Part shown: positions 21,873 through 34,810 of the stretch, in pieces
Layout: each line of letters begins with the position of its first letter
Position numbering within the stretch: position 1 is the stretch's first letter
DNA from: Polytrichum commune
Lineage: Eukaryota; Streptophyta; Polytrichopsida; Polytrichales; Polytrichaceae
NCBI GenBank assembly: GCA_950295325.1
Contig: OX485805.1
Coordinates: forward strand, 58,366,758 to 58,430,757
DNA: 64,000 bases
Direction: 5' to 3'
Made by a program: the position numbers and the translations under genes
Notes under the pieces: model-generated
What the model saw: the letters and a program-made list of their open reading frames with translations, nothing else
What the model was told of the DNA's origin: nothing
Databases searched by the model: none

Positions 21873-22719
21873 GTCATTAGTACGATACATTACACACACA
21901 CACAAACAATATTGACTCCTAAAAACCCGTACTGCACTAACTTAATTTATGCAAGCTCAAAGTTGATGATACCCTCTCTACACAATCTCAAATTGGTCCT
22001 TTATGAATGTAATAGTGATTTGAAAAACCATGGTTCGAATTGAAAGATATTATATTGTTTACGAAAACTGTATATTATTTGAAAACATCATATACACATC
22101 CTTAGGGGTGTGTTCTTCGTTGGAAACCTATTCCATACATTTGATGCTAGCGAGATATCTGACCATATGGCTCATTGGTTAAATGCAATCCCATCATTGT
22201 TGAAAATTAAAGTTCAATGCACTGTACAATTGTTAGTTCAAGTTGACGCCCAATTAAATGATTCAATTGACGTCCTATTGGAGATTGAGTTTTCCTCCAC
22301 CTCTTGTAAATAAGCGAATAGGGCCTCTAAACAATCTCAAATTGGGTCCTTTAAGTACTATGTCATATATACCTGAAGAACGACGGTTCAATCTTAAAGT
22401 TATCTCGTTCATGAAAACTCTATACTGTACAACACCATATACACATCCTTGGGGGTGGATTCTTCATCGCAATCGCACAAAATGCATATATTATTGTGCA
22501 ATACGAATTAGCTTAAGGTTGTTTTGAAAATATGTTTACAAGGAATCTAATAGTAAATGTACTAAGGGCATACTGTAATCAAAATTCATGTCTTCATACT
22601 AAGTTCTTTAAGTTAATGTGATTAATGCTTCCATTACATATAATACATATACACATGTTTTACGCCCCCCCTTCATTACATCTACATCCATCTCCAATTG
22701 CATTTCCCCCCATCCCCCC

Positions 22720-22880
22720 ATCCCCCCACGTGGAGCGTCGCCAATGAAAGGACGGCATTGGGCCGTCGCCATTGGCAGAACGCCACGTGGCAACCAAGGG
22801 TAAACCCTAACGGCGCCGGCCACCACCCCGCGGCCCTTCCCACTTCTCCTCATTCTCATTTGGAACAGAGAGGAGGAGGA
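22720..22880 (+). promoter_or_regulatory. Promoter / 5' UTR-like block for copy B
   Basis: G-boxes CACGTG lie at about 22726-22731 and 22784-22789, a telo-box AAACCCTAA at 22802-22810, then GC-rich DNA and CTTCTCCTC. The order and spacing correspond to the block at 14160-14300 in the other arm. A C-rich run upstream (22705-22730) matches the G-rich repeat there. Confidence 0.5.
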
Positions 22881-23195
22881 GAGGAAAGCTTAGAATATTC
22901 GAAGCGAAGCTCTGCCGGATTGTGGTCTGCCTTGTTTTACTTTGCTTGAAGTTGTGTTTGAGTTGCATATTTCGCTTGAGAGGTGACTTATTGTGAGTAG
23001 GGAGCTTGAGGGTTGCAAGAGCGCTAGTAGACTCACCTGCAGTTTGAATATTGGGATTTGAAAGCTTGAAGCTTGAAGCTTGTAGCTGCACCAGATTAGG
23101 CGCTAGGGTTTGTACATAAAGAGTGAGGCCTTGAAAGTGTGGTGAAGGAGTGAGTGGTGCAAGAGTGCATTTCAACAACAGGCATTGTAGATTTC

Positions 23196-24168
23196 TGTCG
23201 CAACCCTTGCTAGGTCCCTTAATAATCTTGCCAATTTTCGTTTCTAGCAAAGGTTACGAGCGCTAACCATTCGCATTCCGCCATGCTAATGGATAGCTCC
23301 TCTTACCCCGGACCAATAGTTCATAGGAGGGAACCAACCCTCCTACTTTGCTTTCGGGACTCACCCCTTAATCGGTAACCCATTTCCCCAATGTGGACTT
23401 CCATCCATGGAAGTCCAATCCTATGTTGATCATCGCGTTGCCGGAGCAACACTACAACAACCCGAACCATACTAGGCAACTATGGCCTCACAATGGGCCA
23501 ATGCCCATGGAGGCCTTGCCGTTCGGCCTCGGGTGGGTGAGGCCACACCACCTCACCCATATAAGCCTCTAGGACTCTACACGGAGCCCCTACCCCACCG
23601 CCAACCAACCTCTTGTCTCTCTACCAAGAGTTGGGGCCAAGTGGACATTTTCCCTTAGCTGCTGGGCCTAGAACCCCCCCAGCAGCTTCAGACCATCATA
23701 ACTTCCTTGTATGATGTCTGATCATAACAACCAACCGCTCCATCCTCATCTACGCTTCACGTAGATGCCGATGGACTCCTCGCTTGCCCCATTCGGGCAA
23801 GTCTTGAGGAAGTTATGCCTGTTTGAACCTTGGCAGTCCCGGGAATCACTCCCAGGCACTGCTGCACCAGGGCGCTGTCCCGGGACAGCACCCCACTCAA
23901 ATGGCCATAACTCCTAGCTCACACCTCCGATTGAGGTGATCTTGAGCATTCTAGAATCACCACGCCATGAGCTACGCATAGCTCATGGCCTCACCCTCAT
24001 GCCTCCTAGTCTTTGTGGGTGGGAGGCGTTCCCAACGCCCGGGGCCCTCACCCACACTAGGATCACTTGGGCCCTCTCACCAACGGCGCCACAAGTCCCG
24101 GGTGTCACTCCGGGGTCCCCCTTGTGCCCATGGTGTTTCGGGCACTCCTCATGGAGAGGTGCGCGACA
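23196..24168 (-). mobile_element. Solo LTR S2 (chromovirus-like family)
   Basis: A complete 973-bp LTR in minus orientation (TGTCGCAACC to GCGCGACA on the plus strand). It is flanked by ATTTC (23191-23195) and ATTTG (24169-24173), a target duplication with one mismatch. There is no adjoining internal sequence or primer-binding site. It lies in the 5' region of copy B. Confidence 0.9.
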
Positions 24169-24530
24169 ATTTGTGTGTTGTTGTGTGGTTTTTTCAGCAA
24201 GGGAGAACCAATTTTTGTCAAGGAACACTTCAATGTGAGTACATTCCATCCAACTTGCCTCACAATCCACATCCTGAATTGGTTCATTGTAGATTTCCTT
24301 TTGCATTGTTTGAAGGGTGAGCCTTGGCAGGTTTTGCATGCAATCTGAGCTTTGCTAATCATTCTGAAGCTCAGATATGTTGTGTTTTTCATTTTTTGTT
24401 CAATTCAATCGTTCTGACCACGCACTTGCAAGCATTCTACACATGAATAAGCACATTCTACCCTATATGTATTCGTATATATACGAAACCGTATATATAC
24501 GGACAAGATGTGAACAGCCAAACCAGCCAC

Positions 24531-24865
24531 ATTTACGAACGTGCGTTCGTAAATGCGAATGCATTGCCTAACCCAACCCTTTTTACGAACGCTCGTTCGT
24601 AAATACCCCTACCCAAAGCCCATGCGAAGGAGTTTTACGAACGCGCGTTCGTAAATACCCTTCACCAACAACACAAATTCAAAACTTTACGAACGCTCGT
24701 TCGTAATATACGATACAAAACAACATACACCAACATACTGTCAGTGATAAACACACTAAGTGAAATCATTCAAACCAAATATCAATCTTACGAACGCACG
24801 TTCGTAAAAACGTGAAATGTAAATTAAACCGACCAAAAACTATTTACGAACGATCGTTCGTAAAT
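24531..24865. repeat. 5' palindrome array of copy B (six sites)
   Basis: Sites lie at 24531-24554, 24582-24604, 24634-24656, 24686-24706, 24788-24807 and 24842-24865, with plus-strand centres TG, CT, CG, CT, CA and AT. This is the counterpart of the 12660-13292 array. The order of centres is only partly conserved, and spacer sequence is largely diverged. Confidence 0.92.
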
Positions 24866-24947
24866 ATGAACAAAGGCCTCTAGATCAAATATATGAAATG
24901 TTGTACAGCCAAACCAACAATGCAAACAACATTGTCTGCGGCCTAGT

Positions 24948-25921
24948 TGTCGCAACCCTTGCTAGCCCCCCCTTGACCATCTTGCCAATTTTCAATTCTA
25001 GCAAAGTTACGAGTCGCTAACCCTTCGCATACCGCCATGCTAATGGTTAGCTCCTCTAACCCCGGACCATTAGTTCATAGGAGGGGAACCAACCCTCCTA
25101 CTTTGATTTCGGGACTCACCCCTTTAATCGGTAACCACTCCTTAGATGTGGACTTCCATCCATGGAAGTCCAATCCCTTGTTGATCATCGCGTTGCCGGA
25201 GCAACACTACAACAACCCGAACCATACTAGGCAACTATGGCCTCACAATGGGCCAAAGCCCATGGAGGCCTTGCCGTTCGGCCTCGGGTGGGTGAGGCCA
25301 CACCACCTCACCCATATAAGCCTCTAGGACTCTATGTGGGGCCCCTACCCCACCGTCAACCAACCTCTTGTCTCTCTACCAAGAGTTGGGGCCAAGTGGA
25401 CATTTTCCCTTAGCCGCTGGGCCTAGAAGCCCCCACAGCTTCAGACCATCATAACTTCCTTGTATGATGTCTGATCATAACAACCAACCACTTCATCTTC
25501 ATCTACGCTTCACGTACATGCGGATGGACTCCTCACTTGCCCCATTCGGGCAAGTGGTGAGGAAGTTATGCCTGTTTGAACCTTGGCAGTCCCGGGAATC
25601 ACTCCCAGGCACTGCTGTACCAGGGCGCTGTCCCGGGACAGCGCCCCACTCAAATGGCCATAACTCCTAGCTCACACCTCCGATTGACGTGTTCTTGAGC
25701 ATTCTAGAATCACCACGCCATGAGCTACGCATATCTCATGGCCTTACCCTTGTGCCTCCTAGTCTCCGTGGGTGGGAGGCGTTCCCAACGCCCGGGGCCC
25801 TCACCCACACTAGGATCACTTGGGCCCTCTCACCAACGGCGCCACAAGTCCCGGGTGTCACTCCGGGGTCCCCCTTGTGCCCATGGTGTTTCGGGCACTC
25901 CTCATGGAGAGGTGCGCGACA
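24948..25921 (-). mobile_element. Solo LTR S3 (chromovirus-like family)
   Basis: A 974-bp LTR in minus orientation with a perfect 5-bp target duplication CTAGT (24943-24947 and 25922-25926). It lies in the presumed 5' UTR intron of copy B, between palindrome sites. Confidence 0.93.
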
Positions 25922-25933
25922 CTAGTGGTACCA

Positions 25934-25956
25934 CTCACGAACGAACGTTCGTAAAT
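25934..25956. repeat. Palindrome site just upstream of the copy B start
   Basis: Centre AA in gene sense. The positional counterpart in copy A (12660-12680) is TT in gene sense, the same site in flipped orientation. Confidence 0.88.
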
Positions 25957-27228
25957 ACTTCACTAAAAGTGTACATCATTGTACAGATGGCTAGATCAAC
26001 CAGGAGTGCCATCGAGATGTTCGCAGTGAAGGTGGACAGCCTGCCACAGTCAGTGTCGGATACAAACGACAATGACAATTACGTCCCAAAGATCGACTTC
26101 ATGGGGGAGTGGACAGCGCTGCCAGAGAAAACCGAAGACGGTCTTTTTGTCCTGCGCTTCACCTACGAGCTGGAGACGAGACCGGACCAGCCAGAACAAT
26201 GGGTGCAGATGAAGACATGGGAAATAGAGTCAATAGAGGCCCAGGGGGATTACGTCATTTTGGATATGAAAAACAAGAAGGACCACATCAACCTCCTCTT
26301 GCACTACATGGAGCACTCCTTCTCCCACAATTACGCCATTCTGACCGTGGGAGAAGAGGCCAAGCATTTCAACCTGCAGAATCACTTCACAAAGTACGCT
26401 TTGAGCCAGTACTGGACAGCCAGAAAGTTAACTGCCTTGGCTTTAAACATCTCCAAGTATAACAGTGTGGTTGCCGAGGCGAACAAGAAGAAGAAGAGTC
26501 CTAGAAAACCTTCTGTGTCCGGGGCAGGAGGTTCGAGAAGTGCACCCCGGCCTGTGCCATCCGCGAGCCGGGGGACGGACGGGCCCAGCAGACAGTCCAC
26601 GCCATCCAAAAGGACAAGGGATGACTTGGAAAAATCAGGTGTAACAGAAACGGTGGAGGTGAGCTCGCCTCCCGTTATGCCAATTCCTTTGAAGAAGGGA
26701 GAAAACCCGGACGCCGTGAAGGCTACCAGAATCCTGAGAGACTTCAACACTTACTCAAAGGATTGCTGGCCCATGGGGAGGCACTTTACATTCAACGTTG
26801 ATTGCTTCAAGTGCGAGAAATCGCCAAACAAGTGGGTGGTGAGGTCTCGTGAGAGCGGGGGTGTCAAGTGGTAAATTAACAATTTGATGAACAACGTCAA
26901 GTGGGACAGGCAGACCGTTTGCGTGATGCCGAAGGGCTTCACGTCCCGTCCGACTGAGAAAGATTGGGCCCGGATCCAGAATGGTAAGTTCTGGATCATA
27001 GATGGACAGCACAGCCTAGAGGCGTCGCAGCTCATCCTGAAGGACGATAACTTCTAGCATGAGCTGAAGGCGGACCTGCGCTACTGGAAGGCCTTCTTGG
27101 TGTGGTCTGACGACTGGGACAAGCTCCGAAAGATTTCAACTTTCTTGAACTCAGGCAATAAGATAAAGGCGTTTGAGGCATCATGGGCAGCAAACATAGT
27201 GGCTGCACGAGATGTCTGGGTGGCACAT

Positions 27229-28201
27229 TGTCGCAACCCTTGCTAGCCCCCTTAGCAATCTTGCCAATTTTCTTTTCTAGCAAAGGTTACGAGCGCTAAC
27301 CCTTCGCATACCGCCATGCTAATGGTTAGCTCCTCTTACCCCGGACCATTAATTCAAAGGTGTCGAACCAACCCTCCTACTTTGCTTTCGGGACTCACCC
27401 CTTAATCGGTAACCCATTTCTTCGATGTGGACTTCCATCCATGGAAGTCCAATTCTATGTTGATCATCGCGTTGCCGGAGCAACACTACAACAACCCGAA
27501 GCATACTAGGCAACTATGGCCTCACAATAGGCCAAAGCCCATGGAGGCCTTGCCGTTCGGCCTCGGGTGGGTGAGGCCACACCACCTCACCCATATAAGC
27601 CTCTAGGACTTCACGCGGGGCCCCTACCCCACCGTCAACCAACCTCTTGTCTCCCTACCAAGAGTTGGGGCCAAGTGGACATTTTCCTTTAGCTGCTGGG
27701 CCTAGAACCCCCCAGCAGCTTCAGACCATCATAACTTCCTTGTATGATGTCTGATCATAACAACCAACCACTCCATCCTCATCTACGCTTCACGTAGATG
27801 CCGATGGACTCCTCACTTGCTCCATTAGAGCAAGTCTTGAGGAAGTTATGCCTGTTTGAACCTTGGCAGTCCCGGGAATCCCTCCCAGGCACTGCTGCAC
27901 CAGGGCGCTGTCCCGGGACAGCGCCCCACTCAAATGGCCATAACTCCTAGCTCACACCTCGGATTGAGGTGTTCTTGAGCATTCTAGAATCACCACGCCA
28001 TGAGCTACGCATAGCTCATGGCCTTGCCCTTGTGCCTCCTAGTCTTCGTGGGTGGGAGGCGTTCCCAACGCCCGGGGCCCTCACCCACACTAGGATCACT
28101 TGGGCCCTCTCACCAACGGCGCCACAAGTCCCGGGTGTCACTCCGGGGTCCCCCTTGTGCCCATGGTGTTTCGGGCACTCCTCATGGAGAGGTGCGCGAC
28201 A
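27229..28201 (-). repeat. 3' LTR of E0
   Basis: Runs from TGTCGC to GCGACA on the plus strand and borders the internal 3' end of E0 at 28202. Confidence 0.93.
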
Positions 28202-29989
28202 CTCACCCCCACCAAACGGAGTCGATGCCCTCATCGACTATACTCGTAGTCGGCACACCAATTCTCAAGTTGCCATCCTCTATGGTGCGGCATTGTGTTT
28301 ACCTTAGGGCGCGACCCCCACAATGCATCTTCAAATTTGGCATAGTCCCAAAGGTGTCGTTACTAGGCGGTCCGTTAGCGACCTTGGAACTCCTCCAAGG
28401 ACCTAACCTACAATAGACCCACCTACTTTGAGACTCACTTGGGTTGCCCCTCCTTTGGGGCCTCCCCCATTAGGCTTCACTAGCCTAACATGACACATCT
28501 AGGCGAGACCTCAACGCTTCCACTAAGTTGTCTCGGTTGCAACTCCGAGATGGCTTTCCATTGTTAAGCCACGCCTCGATCGCACGGGGGTGATGCCAAG
28601 TCCCGCCCGACTCGGTTCCCACTTTGCTCTTTCGAGACATGGGTTCATGACTCCCATGCGCCAACTCTCGTTAGCTCGCGGGTAGCACTTTTATGAGCAC
28701 GCGCCATCACCTTGTCCCCGCCCGGACAAGCCCACTGCTAAGAGGTTTCTTGGTTTTATCCAAGGCCCCTCCAAGCCATGGCCCCCAATTACTCGGCTTA
28801 CCCAACCTAGTTTGGCATGTCTATTCCCCCTCTTCCATTAACCAAGCACAAGTACAAGACTAGGACCTCATCTCATACTTTTCTCTTTGCACCACTAAAG
28901 TTTGGACTTTATTCCCTCAAGCCAAAGAACAAGTTCATGTTGTGGAGCAATTAACCTCGAAGCTAAGTGTGCTACTAGCGTCTCTCCCCCACTAAAGGAG
29001 ATTGATGTCCTCATCAATGCCTACGCTTCATTTTATTGGAATCCTTAGCCTTAGTTTCTTCAAAGTGCTTCACCAATTCATTGGTGTTCACCATGTCTCT
29101 TGCCGCTACCCAAACGGCTTCATTCTATCCTCACCATTTCACCAAGTAGTCCTTTGTACATTTTCTTTCATTTTTACTTGGGCTTCCTACACTTGAGGAT
29201 GCCCTCCTACCTCATGTTCCAAATGACGTCCACAAGGTCGGGAGGTGGCCTAATCACTTGCTTGTGATCGGGCCACAAGGTGTCGTCCTTAAATGGTTTT
29301 AGGAATGAGACATGAAATGTCGGATGCACTTTGATCTTGGGCGGTAATTCCAACTTATATATGTCCTTGAACACTTGTTCCACAATGGAAAACGGAGCTC
29401 CAATTTTGGACATGAACTTTGGAGTGAGGCCTTCCGGCTAGGTGAAGTTGTTCACATTCAACAACACCTTTTGGCCCACCTCATTCTCCACTTCGCGTCT
29501 TCCGGCATTGACTTGCACTCCGTAGTACCTTCGGGCTTTCTCCACCAACAACTTGGTCATCTCCAAGACTTGTTTACGATCCTTGGCCAAGTCCTCACCA
29601 TCTTGGTTAAACTCTAGTGTTGAATGTGCCCCCTCGAGAGCTAGGTTAATAGGTTGGAGCGCATCCACTCCATAAGCCACCACCAAAGACCACCCCTTGG
29701 TAGCCAAGTGCGTGGCTACATTGCAATTACACTCCGCTCGACCCACATAGTCCGCCCAATCTCCTTGGTCCGCCCCCACCAAGTTCCTCAAGTATTGCTT
29801 CAAGACTCCATTCACACGCTCCGTTTTCCCATCCATTTGGGAATGCAAGGTCGTGCTAAACCTTAGTTTCATTCCGACCTCCTTAGAGAAATGCATTGAA
29901 AATGCACTTGTGAACTTTGGATCTTGATCCCACACAATCACTCTTGGCAACCCGTGGTGCCTCAACCATCCTTTGAGAAAAGGCTATGC

Positions 29990-30962
29990 TGTCGCGCACC
30001 TCTCCATGAGGAGTGGCCGAAACACCATGGGCACAAGGGGGACCCCGGAGTGACACCCGGGACTTGTGGCGCCGTTGGTGAGAGGGCCCAAGTGATCCTA
30101 GTGTGGGTGAGGGCCCCGGGCGTTGAGAACGCCTCCCACCCACGGAGACTAGGAGGCACGAGGGTAAGGCCATGAGCTATGCGTAGCTCATGGCGTGGTG
30201 ATTCTAGAATGCTCAAGAACACCTCAATCGGAGGTGTGAGCTAGGAGTTATGGCCATTTGAGTGGGGCGCTGTCCCGGGACAGCGCCCTGGTACAGCAGT
30301 GCCTGGGAGGGATTCCCGGGACTGCCAAGGTTCAAACAGGCATAACTTCCTCAAGACTTGCTCGAATGGAGCAAGTGAGGAGTCCATCGGCATCTACGTG
30401 AAGCGTAGATGAGGATGGAGTGGTTGGTGGTTATGATCAGACATCATACAAGGAAGTTATGATGGTCTGAAGCTGCTGGGGGGTTCTAGGCCCAGCAGCT
30501 AAAGGAAAATGTCCACTTGGCCCCAACTCTTGGTAGAGAGACAAGAGGTTGGTTGACGGTGGGGTAGGGGCCCCGCGTGAAGTCCTAGAGGCTTATATGG
30601 GTGAGGTGGTGTGGCCTCACCCACCCGAGGCCGAACGGCACGGCCTCCATGGGCATTGGCCCATTGTGAGGACATAATTGCCTAGTATGGTTCGGGTTGT
30701 TGTAGTGTTGCTCCGGCAACGCGATGATCAACATAGGATTGGACTTCCATGGATGGAAGTCCACATTGGGGAAATGGGTTACCGATTAAGGGGTGAGTCC
30801 CGAAAGCAAAGTAGGAGGGTTGGTTCCCTCCTATGAACTATTGGTCCGGGGTAAGAGGAGCTATCCATTAGCATGGCGGAATGCGAAGGGTTAGCGACTC
30901 GTAACCTTTGCTAGAATTGAAAATTGGCAAGATTATTAAGGGACCTAGCAAGGGTTGCGACA
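29990..30962 (+). repeat. 5' LTR of E1
   Basis: Starts TGTCGCGCACC and ends GTTGCGACA, two bases before the primer-binding site. Confidence 0.95.
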
Positions 30963-30964
30963 TT

Positions 30965-30976
30965 TGGTATCAGAGC
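30965..30976 (+). promoter_or_regulatory. Primer-binding site of E1 (initiator tRNA-Met)
   Basis: TGGTATCAGAGC is complementary to the 3' end of plant initiator tRNA-Met, the usual primer of many plant LTR elements. Confidence 0.9.
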
Positions 30977-32795
30977 AGGGTTCCAAGTTTTGAGCTCGCA
31001 CTTTGAGGGAAACATGGGTATCAAAAATGCGGGTTATGATGGTGAGCCCGGGGTTTCCAAAAGGTTGTGAGGCTCAAATTGGAACAAGGATCATGTGCAA
31101 GTGGATTTTGACCATACCATTGATTCTAATGGCAATGGTGGGCATGAGGGTGGATTCGGTGAGGAAAATGGAGGAGTGCTTTGAAAAGGGCTCCCGCAAA
31201 CCTCAAAAAACATTTGGGGCCTAGAATACCGAAAGCACCCAAAACCTTGGAGGGTATTAATGTTGGATTGAAATTCCAATTCGAAATGCTTGGAAGGTAT
31301 TGATGTTGGAATGAATTTGGTGCTAATGAGGCACCCGGGGCCTCTTAAGGCCTATGTGCGCTATTCAAACGCACAAATGAAGGATACACCTAAAACGGAC
31401 GAGCTTTCTAAGAAATGTATCCTTTTAGGTGGGGTTTTAAAAGCGGGTGGTGGATGCCTTGTTTAAGTCCCCAAGGCTTCTTGAGGACACGGTGGGGACC
31501 ATCAAGTTTGCAAGAGCATTGAAGCCAATGGTCCCAAAGAGAAGTTCGACGGCGCATCACCACAAGTGGCTTTAGCCAAAGTAGGTCCCAAAGAAATGAG
31601 TGCAAATTGTTTGGTCCATTTTACTTAGGCAAAACATGTTGGTGCCGCGAACGGAATGTTGAAAGGTGGCTTTATGCTTCCAAAGCAAATCATACTTGTG
31701 CCACGGACGGAATGTTGGGAGGTGGGTTTGTCCTACCAAGGCAATTCATGTTCGTGCCGCGGACGGAGTGTGGGAAGGTGGCTTTGTACTACCAAGGCAA
31801 AACATGTTTGTTTTGCGGACAAATTATTAGAAATTGGTTTTGTGGCACCAAACCAATTTGTCCCGCGGACGAAATGTTTAAAGTGGGCTTTGCGGACCAA
31901 GCCAAGCCAAGTTGCCGAGGACCAAATGTTGGACGATGGCTTTGTGGCCAAGGCTAGTAGCCTTAAGCCGAGGCCAAGTATTTTGTACCTTGAGGCTCAA
32001 ATAAATGGGAGGTTTGTCTCATGGGTTGACAAAGAGTTAAGGCATTCTTTCATGACCCCAAAGCTCACAAGGGAGTTGGGGTTTGCCGATTGGTGTAGTG
32101 GTGAAGCCCACCAAGGTGCGGTTTGGAAAGGGCGAACCGCATGAGACAAAGGAGGCCGCGATGCATGTAACCTTTCAATGTGGGACATTGGAATTTTGTC
32201 AAAATTTCACACCAAGTGAAATAGATGAAATGCATGTCATTGTGAAGGCCGCCTTCTTTGAAACTCACATGATAGATGTGAGGCGCAAGCCGGTGTGCTT
32301 GCCGTGCATTATGATGTGTCATAATGGCAAAGAATTGAGGTTCAAATTGACAAGGACTCCTATGGTAGGAGGACCCAAGTTGAATTTGGTCTTAATGGAC
32401 CAAATGAAATATGGTAAACATAATGGTCGTGGTTCAATTGAAGCAACTCCAAGGAACTCATGGGGAGGCTAGGAAAGATGGGCCTCCCCCAAACCATACT
32501 TGTGGGATGTTGATGAGATACAATGATGTATTCACCAATGTGTTGCTCAAAATGTTACCACCAAGAAGTGAATTGCAACTTTGCTCAAGAAGAAATTGAG
32601 TTCTTGAGGCATGTAGTGACAAAGGAAGTTGGTGGACAAACATGAAGAATTTCAAGGCAATCCAAGAGGAGAATTGGTCCTTGACTCAAAAAAAAAAAAA
32701 AGCTTAGGTCATTGGTTGGCCTAGCCAACTACTACCACCACTTCATTCTAGATTTGTTTTAAGGTTGCTAGGGCCTTACTCGACTTATGGAGGAA

Positions 32796-33470
32796 ATGGC
32801 TACTCCAAGAGTGGGACGAGCCTTGTCACCAAGCCCTTGGGAAGCTCAAGAGCAAGTTCCCTTCACAAGATGTGGTTAAGTTTCCGGGTTTTCATAAGCA
32901 TTTTGAGGTGCACATGGAGACGAAGGACTTTATCATTGGCGGATGTTGATCCAAGATGGATGACCATTGCTTATGAGAGCATTACGCTCCATGGTTGTCG
33001 AACCTTGTCCGGCTTGTGCAAGAAATGGCTATCCCAAGAGTGGGATGAGCCGTGCCACCAAGCCATTGAGGAGCTTAAGACGAAGTTCTCTTCGCCGCCC
33101 GTGCTCAAGTTCGCGGAGTTTGACATACCTTTTGAGGTGCATACGGGGGCGAGAGACTTTATTTGGCGGATGTGGATGTAAAAAAAAAAAGATGGCCATT
33201 GCATATGGGAGCATGAAGCTCGATGGTTGTAAGATCTTGTCCGACTTGTGAAAGAAATGGCTATCCCAAGAGTGGGATTAGCCTTGTCACCAAGTCTTTG
33301 GGGAGCTTAAGAGCAAGTTCTCTTCACCGCCCGTGCTCAAGTTCATGGAGTTTGACAAACCTTTTGAGGTGCATACGGGGGCGAGTAACTTTGCCAATGA
33401 TGGATTGTTAATGTAAGATGGATGGCCTTTGCATATGGGGGCTTGAGGCTCGATGGTTGTCAAAGAAGAC
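32796..33470 (+). repeat. Three-fold tandem module in the RNase H region of E1
   Basis: Three units of about 230 bp start near 32796, 33023 and 33256. Each begins with the same ATGGCTATCCCAAGAGTGGG-like block and continues to a FEVHxG motif and a DNA segment with GCATATGGGAGC. In units 2 and 3 the first RNase H catalytic Asp (expected as HTDA) is Gly (HTGA). Confidence 0.75.
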
Positions 33471-34810
33471 AACCAACTCATGACAAAGAACTTCTTTGTC
33501 GTAGTGCATTGCTTGAAGATGTGGCCACATTATTTGGGGTTGCACAAAGCAAAGGTCTACATGGACAATGTGTCCTAAAAGTATTTTAACGTATACAAGC
33601 ACAAGTGAGCGCCAAGTCATTGCGGTGGCATGATAGTTTGGCGCTTATGAAGGTGGATTTGGTCCACAAACCGGACCATGGAAATGTGGTGCCGGATGCG
33701 CTAAGTAGACCGGATGAGTTCCAAGCAATGAGAACCATCCAAACCTTGTGGCTAATGTGTGCCGGCGAAGGAAACTTGTGATGCAAGATACGGGAGGGGT
33801 AAATTAACTACCCCGAGGCACAAAAGCTTTTAGGTGAGCTTCGCAAGAGCAAGGTGCTCAAAGAGGTTAAGTTGGTGGACGGATTGTTCAAGTGTAAGCA
33901 AAGTCGGGTGTATGTGCCTCAAGGCAAGTTGAGGCTATCGGTTTTGAAGGAAAAATGTGATAGTCCTATTGCCGGCCATAGAGGAGAAAGAAAAAACCGC
34001 CATAGAATGGTGTCATGGAGGTACCATTGGCGGTGCATAAAGGAGGATATAACCCACTTTGTGAAGGCGTGAATAAAGTGCCAAGTGAACCGAGCCTCTT
34101 ACCAAAAGCAAGGCGGTTTCTTGCAACCGTTGCCTATCCCGTCGGCGCCATGGCATAGTATGTGCATGGACTTGATCACAAGTTTGCCGGAGTCACATGG
34201 GTATGATGCCATCTTGTTGATGGTAGAGCGGTTTGCCAAGTTGGCACACATGGTGCCAATTGTGGGAACCGCCACCGCGTTGGAGACCGCATAGCCTTTT
34301 CTCAAAGGATGGTTGAGGCACCACGGGTTGCCAAGAGTGATTGTGTGGGATCAAGATCCAAAGTTCACAAGTGCATTTTCAATGCATTTCTCTAAGGAGG
34401 TCGGAATGAAACTAAGGTTTAGCACGGCCTTGCATTCCCAAATGAATGGGAAAGCGGAGCATGTGAATGGAGTCTTGAAGCAATACTTGAGGAACTTGGT
34501 GGGGGCGGACCAAGGAGATTGGGCGGACTATGTGGGTTGAGCGGAGTGTAATTGCAATGTAGCCACGCACTTGGCTACCAAGGGGTGGTCTTTGGTGGTG
34601 GCTTATGGAGTGGATGCGCTCCAACCTATTAACCTAGCTCTCGAGGGGGCACATTCAACACTAGAGTTCAACCAAGATGGTGAGGACTTGGCCAAGGATG
34701 GTAAACAAGTCTTGGAGATGACCAAGTTGTTGGTGGAGAAAGCCCGAAGGCGCTACAGAGTGCAAATCAATGCCGGAAGACGCGAAGTGGAGAATGAGGT
34801 GGGCCAATAA

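Larger units (their letters stand above)
21541..24530 (+). repeat. Right arm of the large inverted repeat (5' region of copy B)
   Basis: The reverse complement matches 13300-15450 in collinear order, interrupted here by solo LTR S2 (23196-24168). The match includes telomere-like repeats, AATCCACCCCCAA, GATTCCTTGTAAACATATT, the G-box block and the TATA/CGTATA tract that precedes the palindrome array. This segment stands before copy B as the left arm stands before copy A. Confidence 0.8.
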
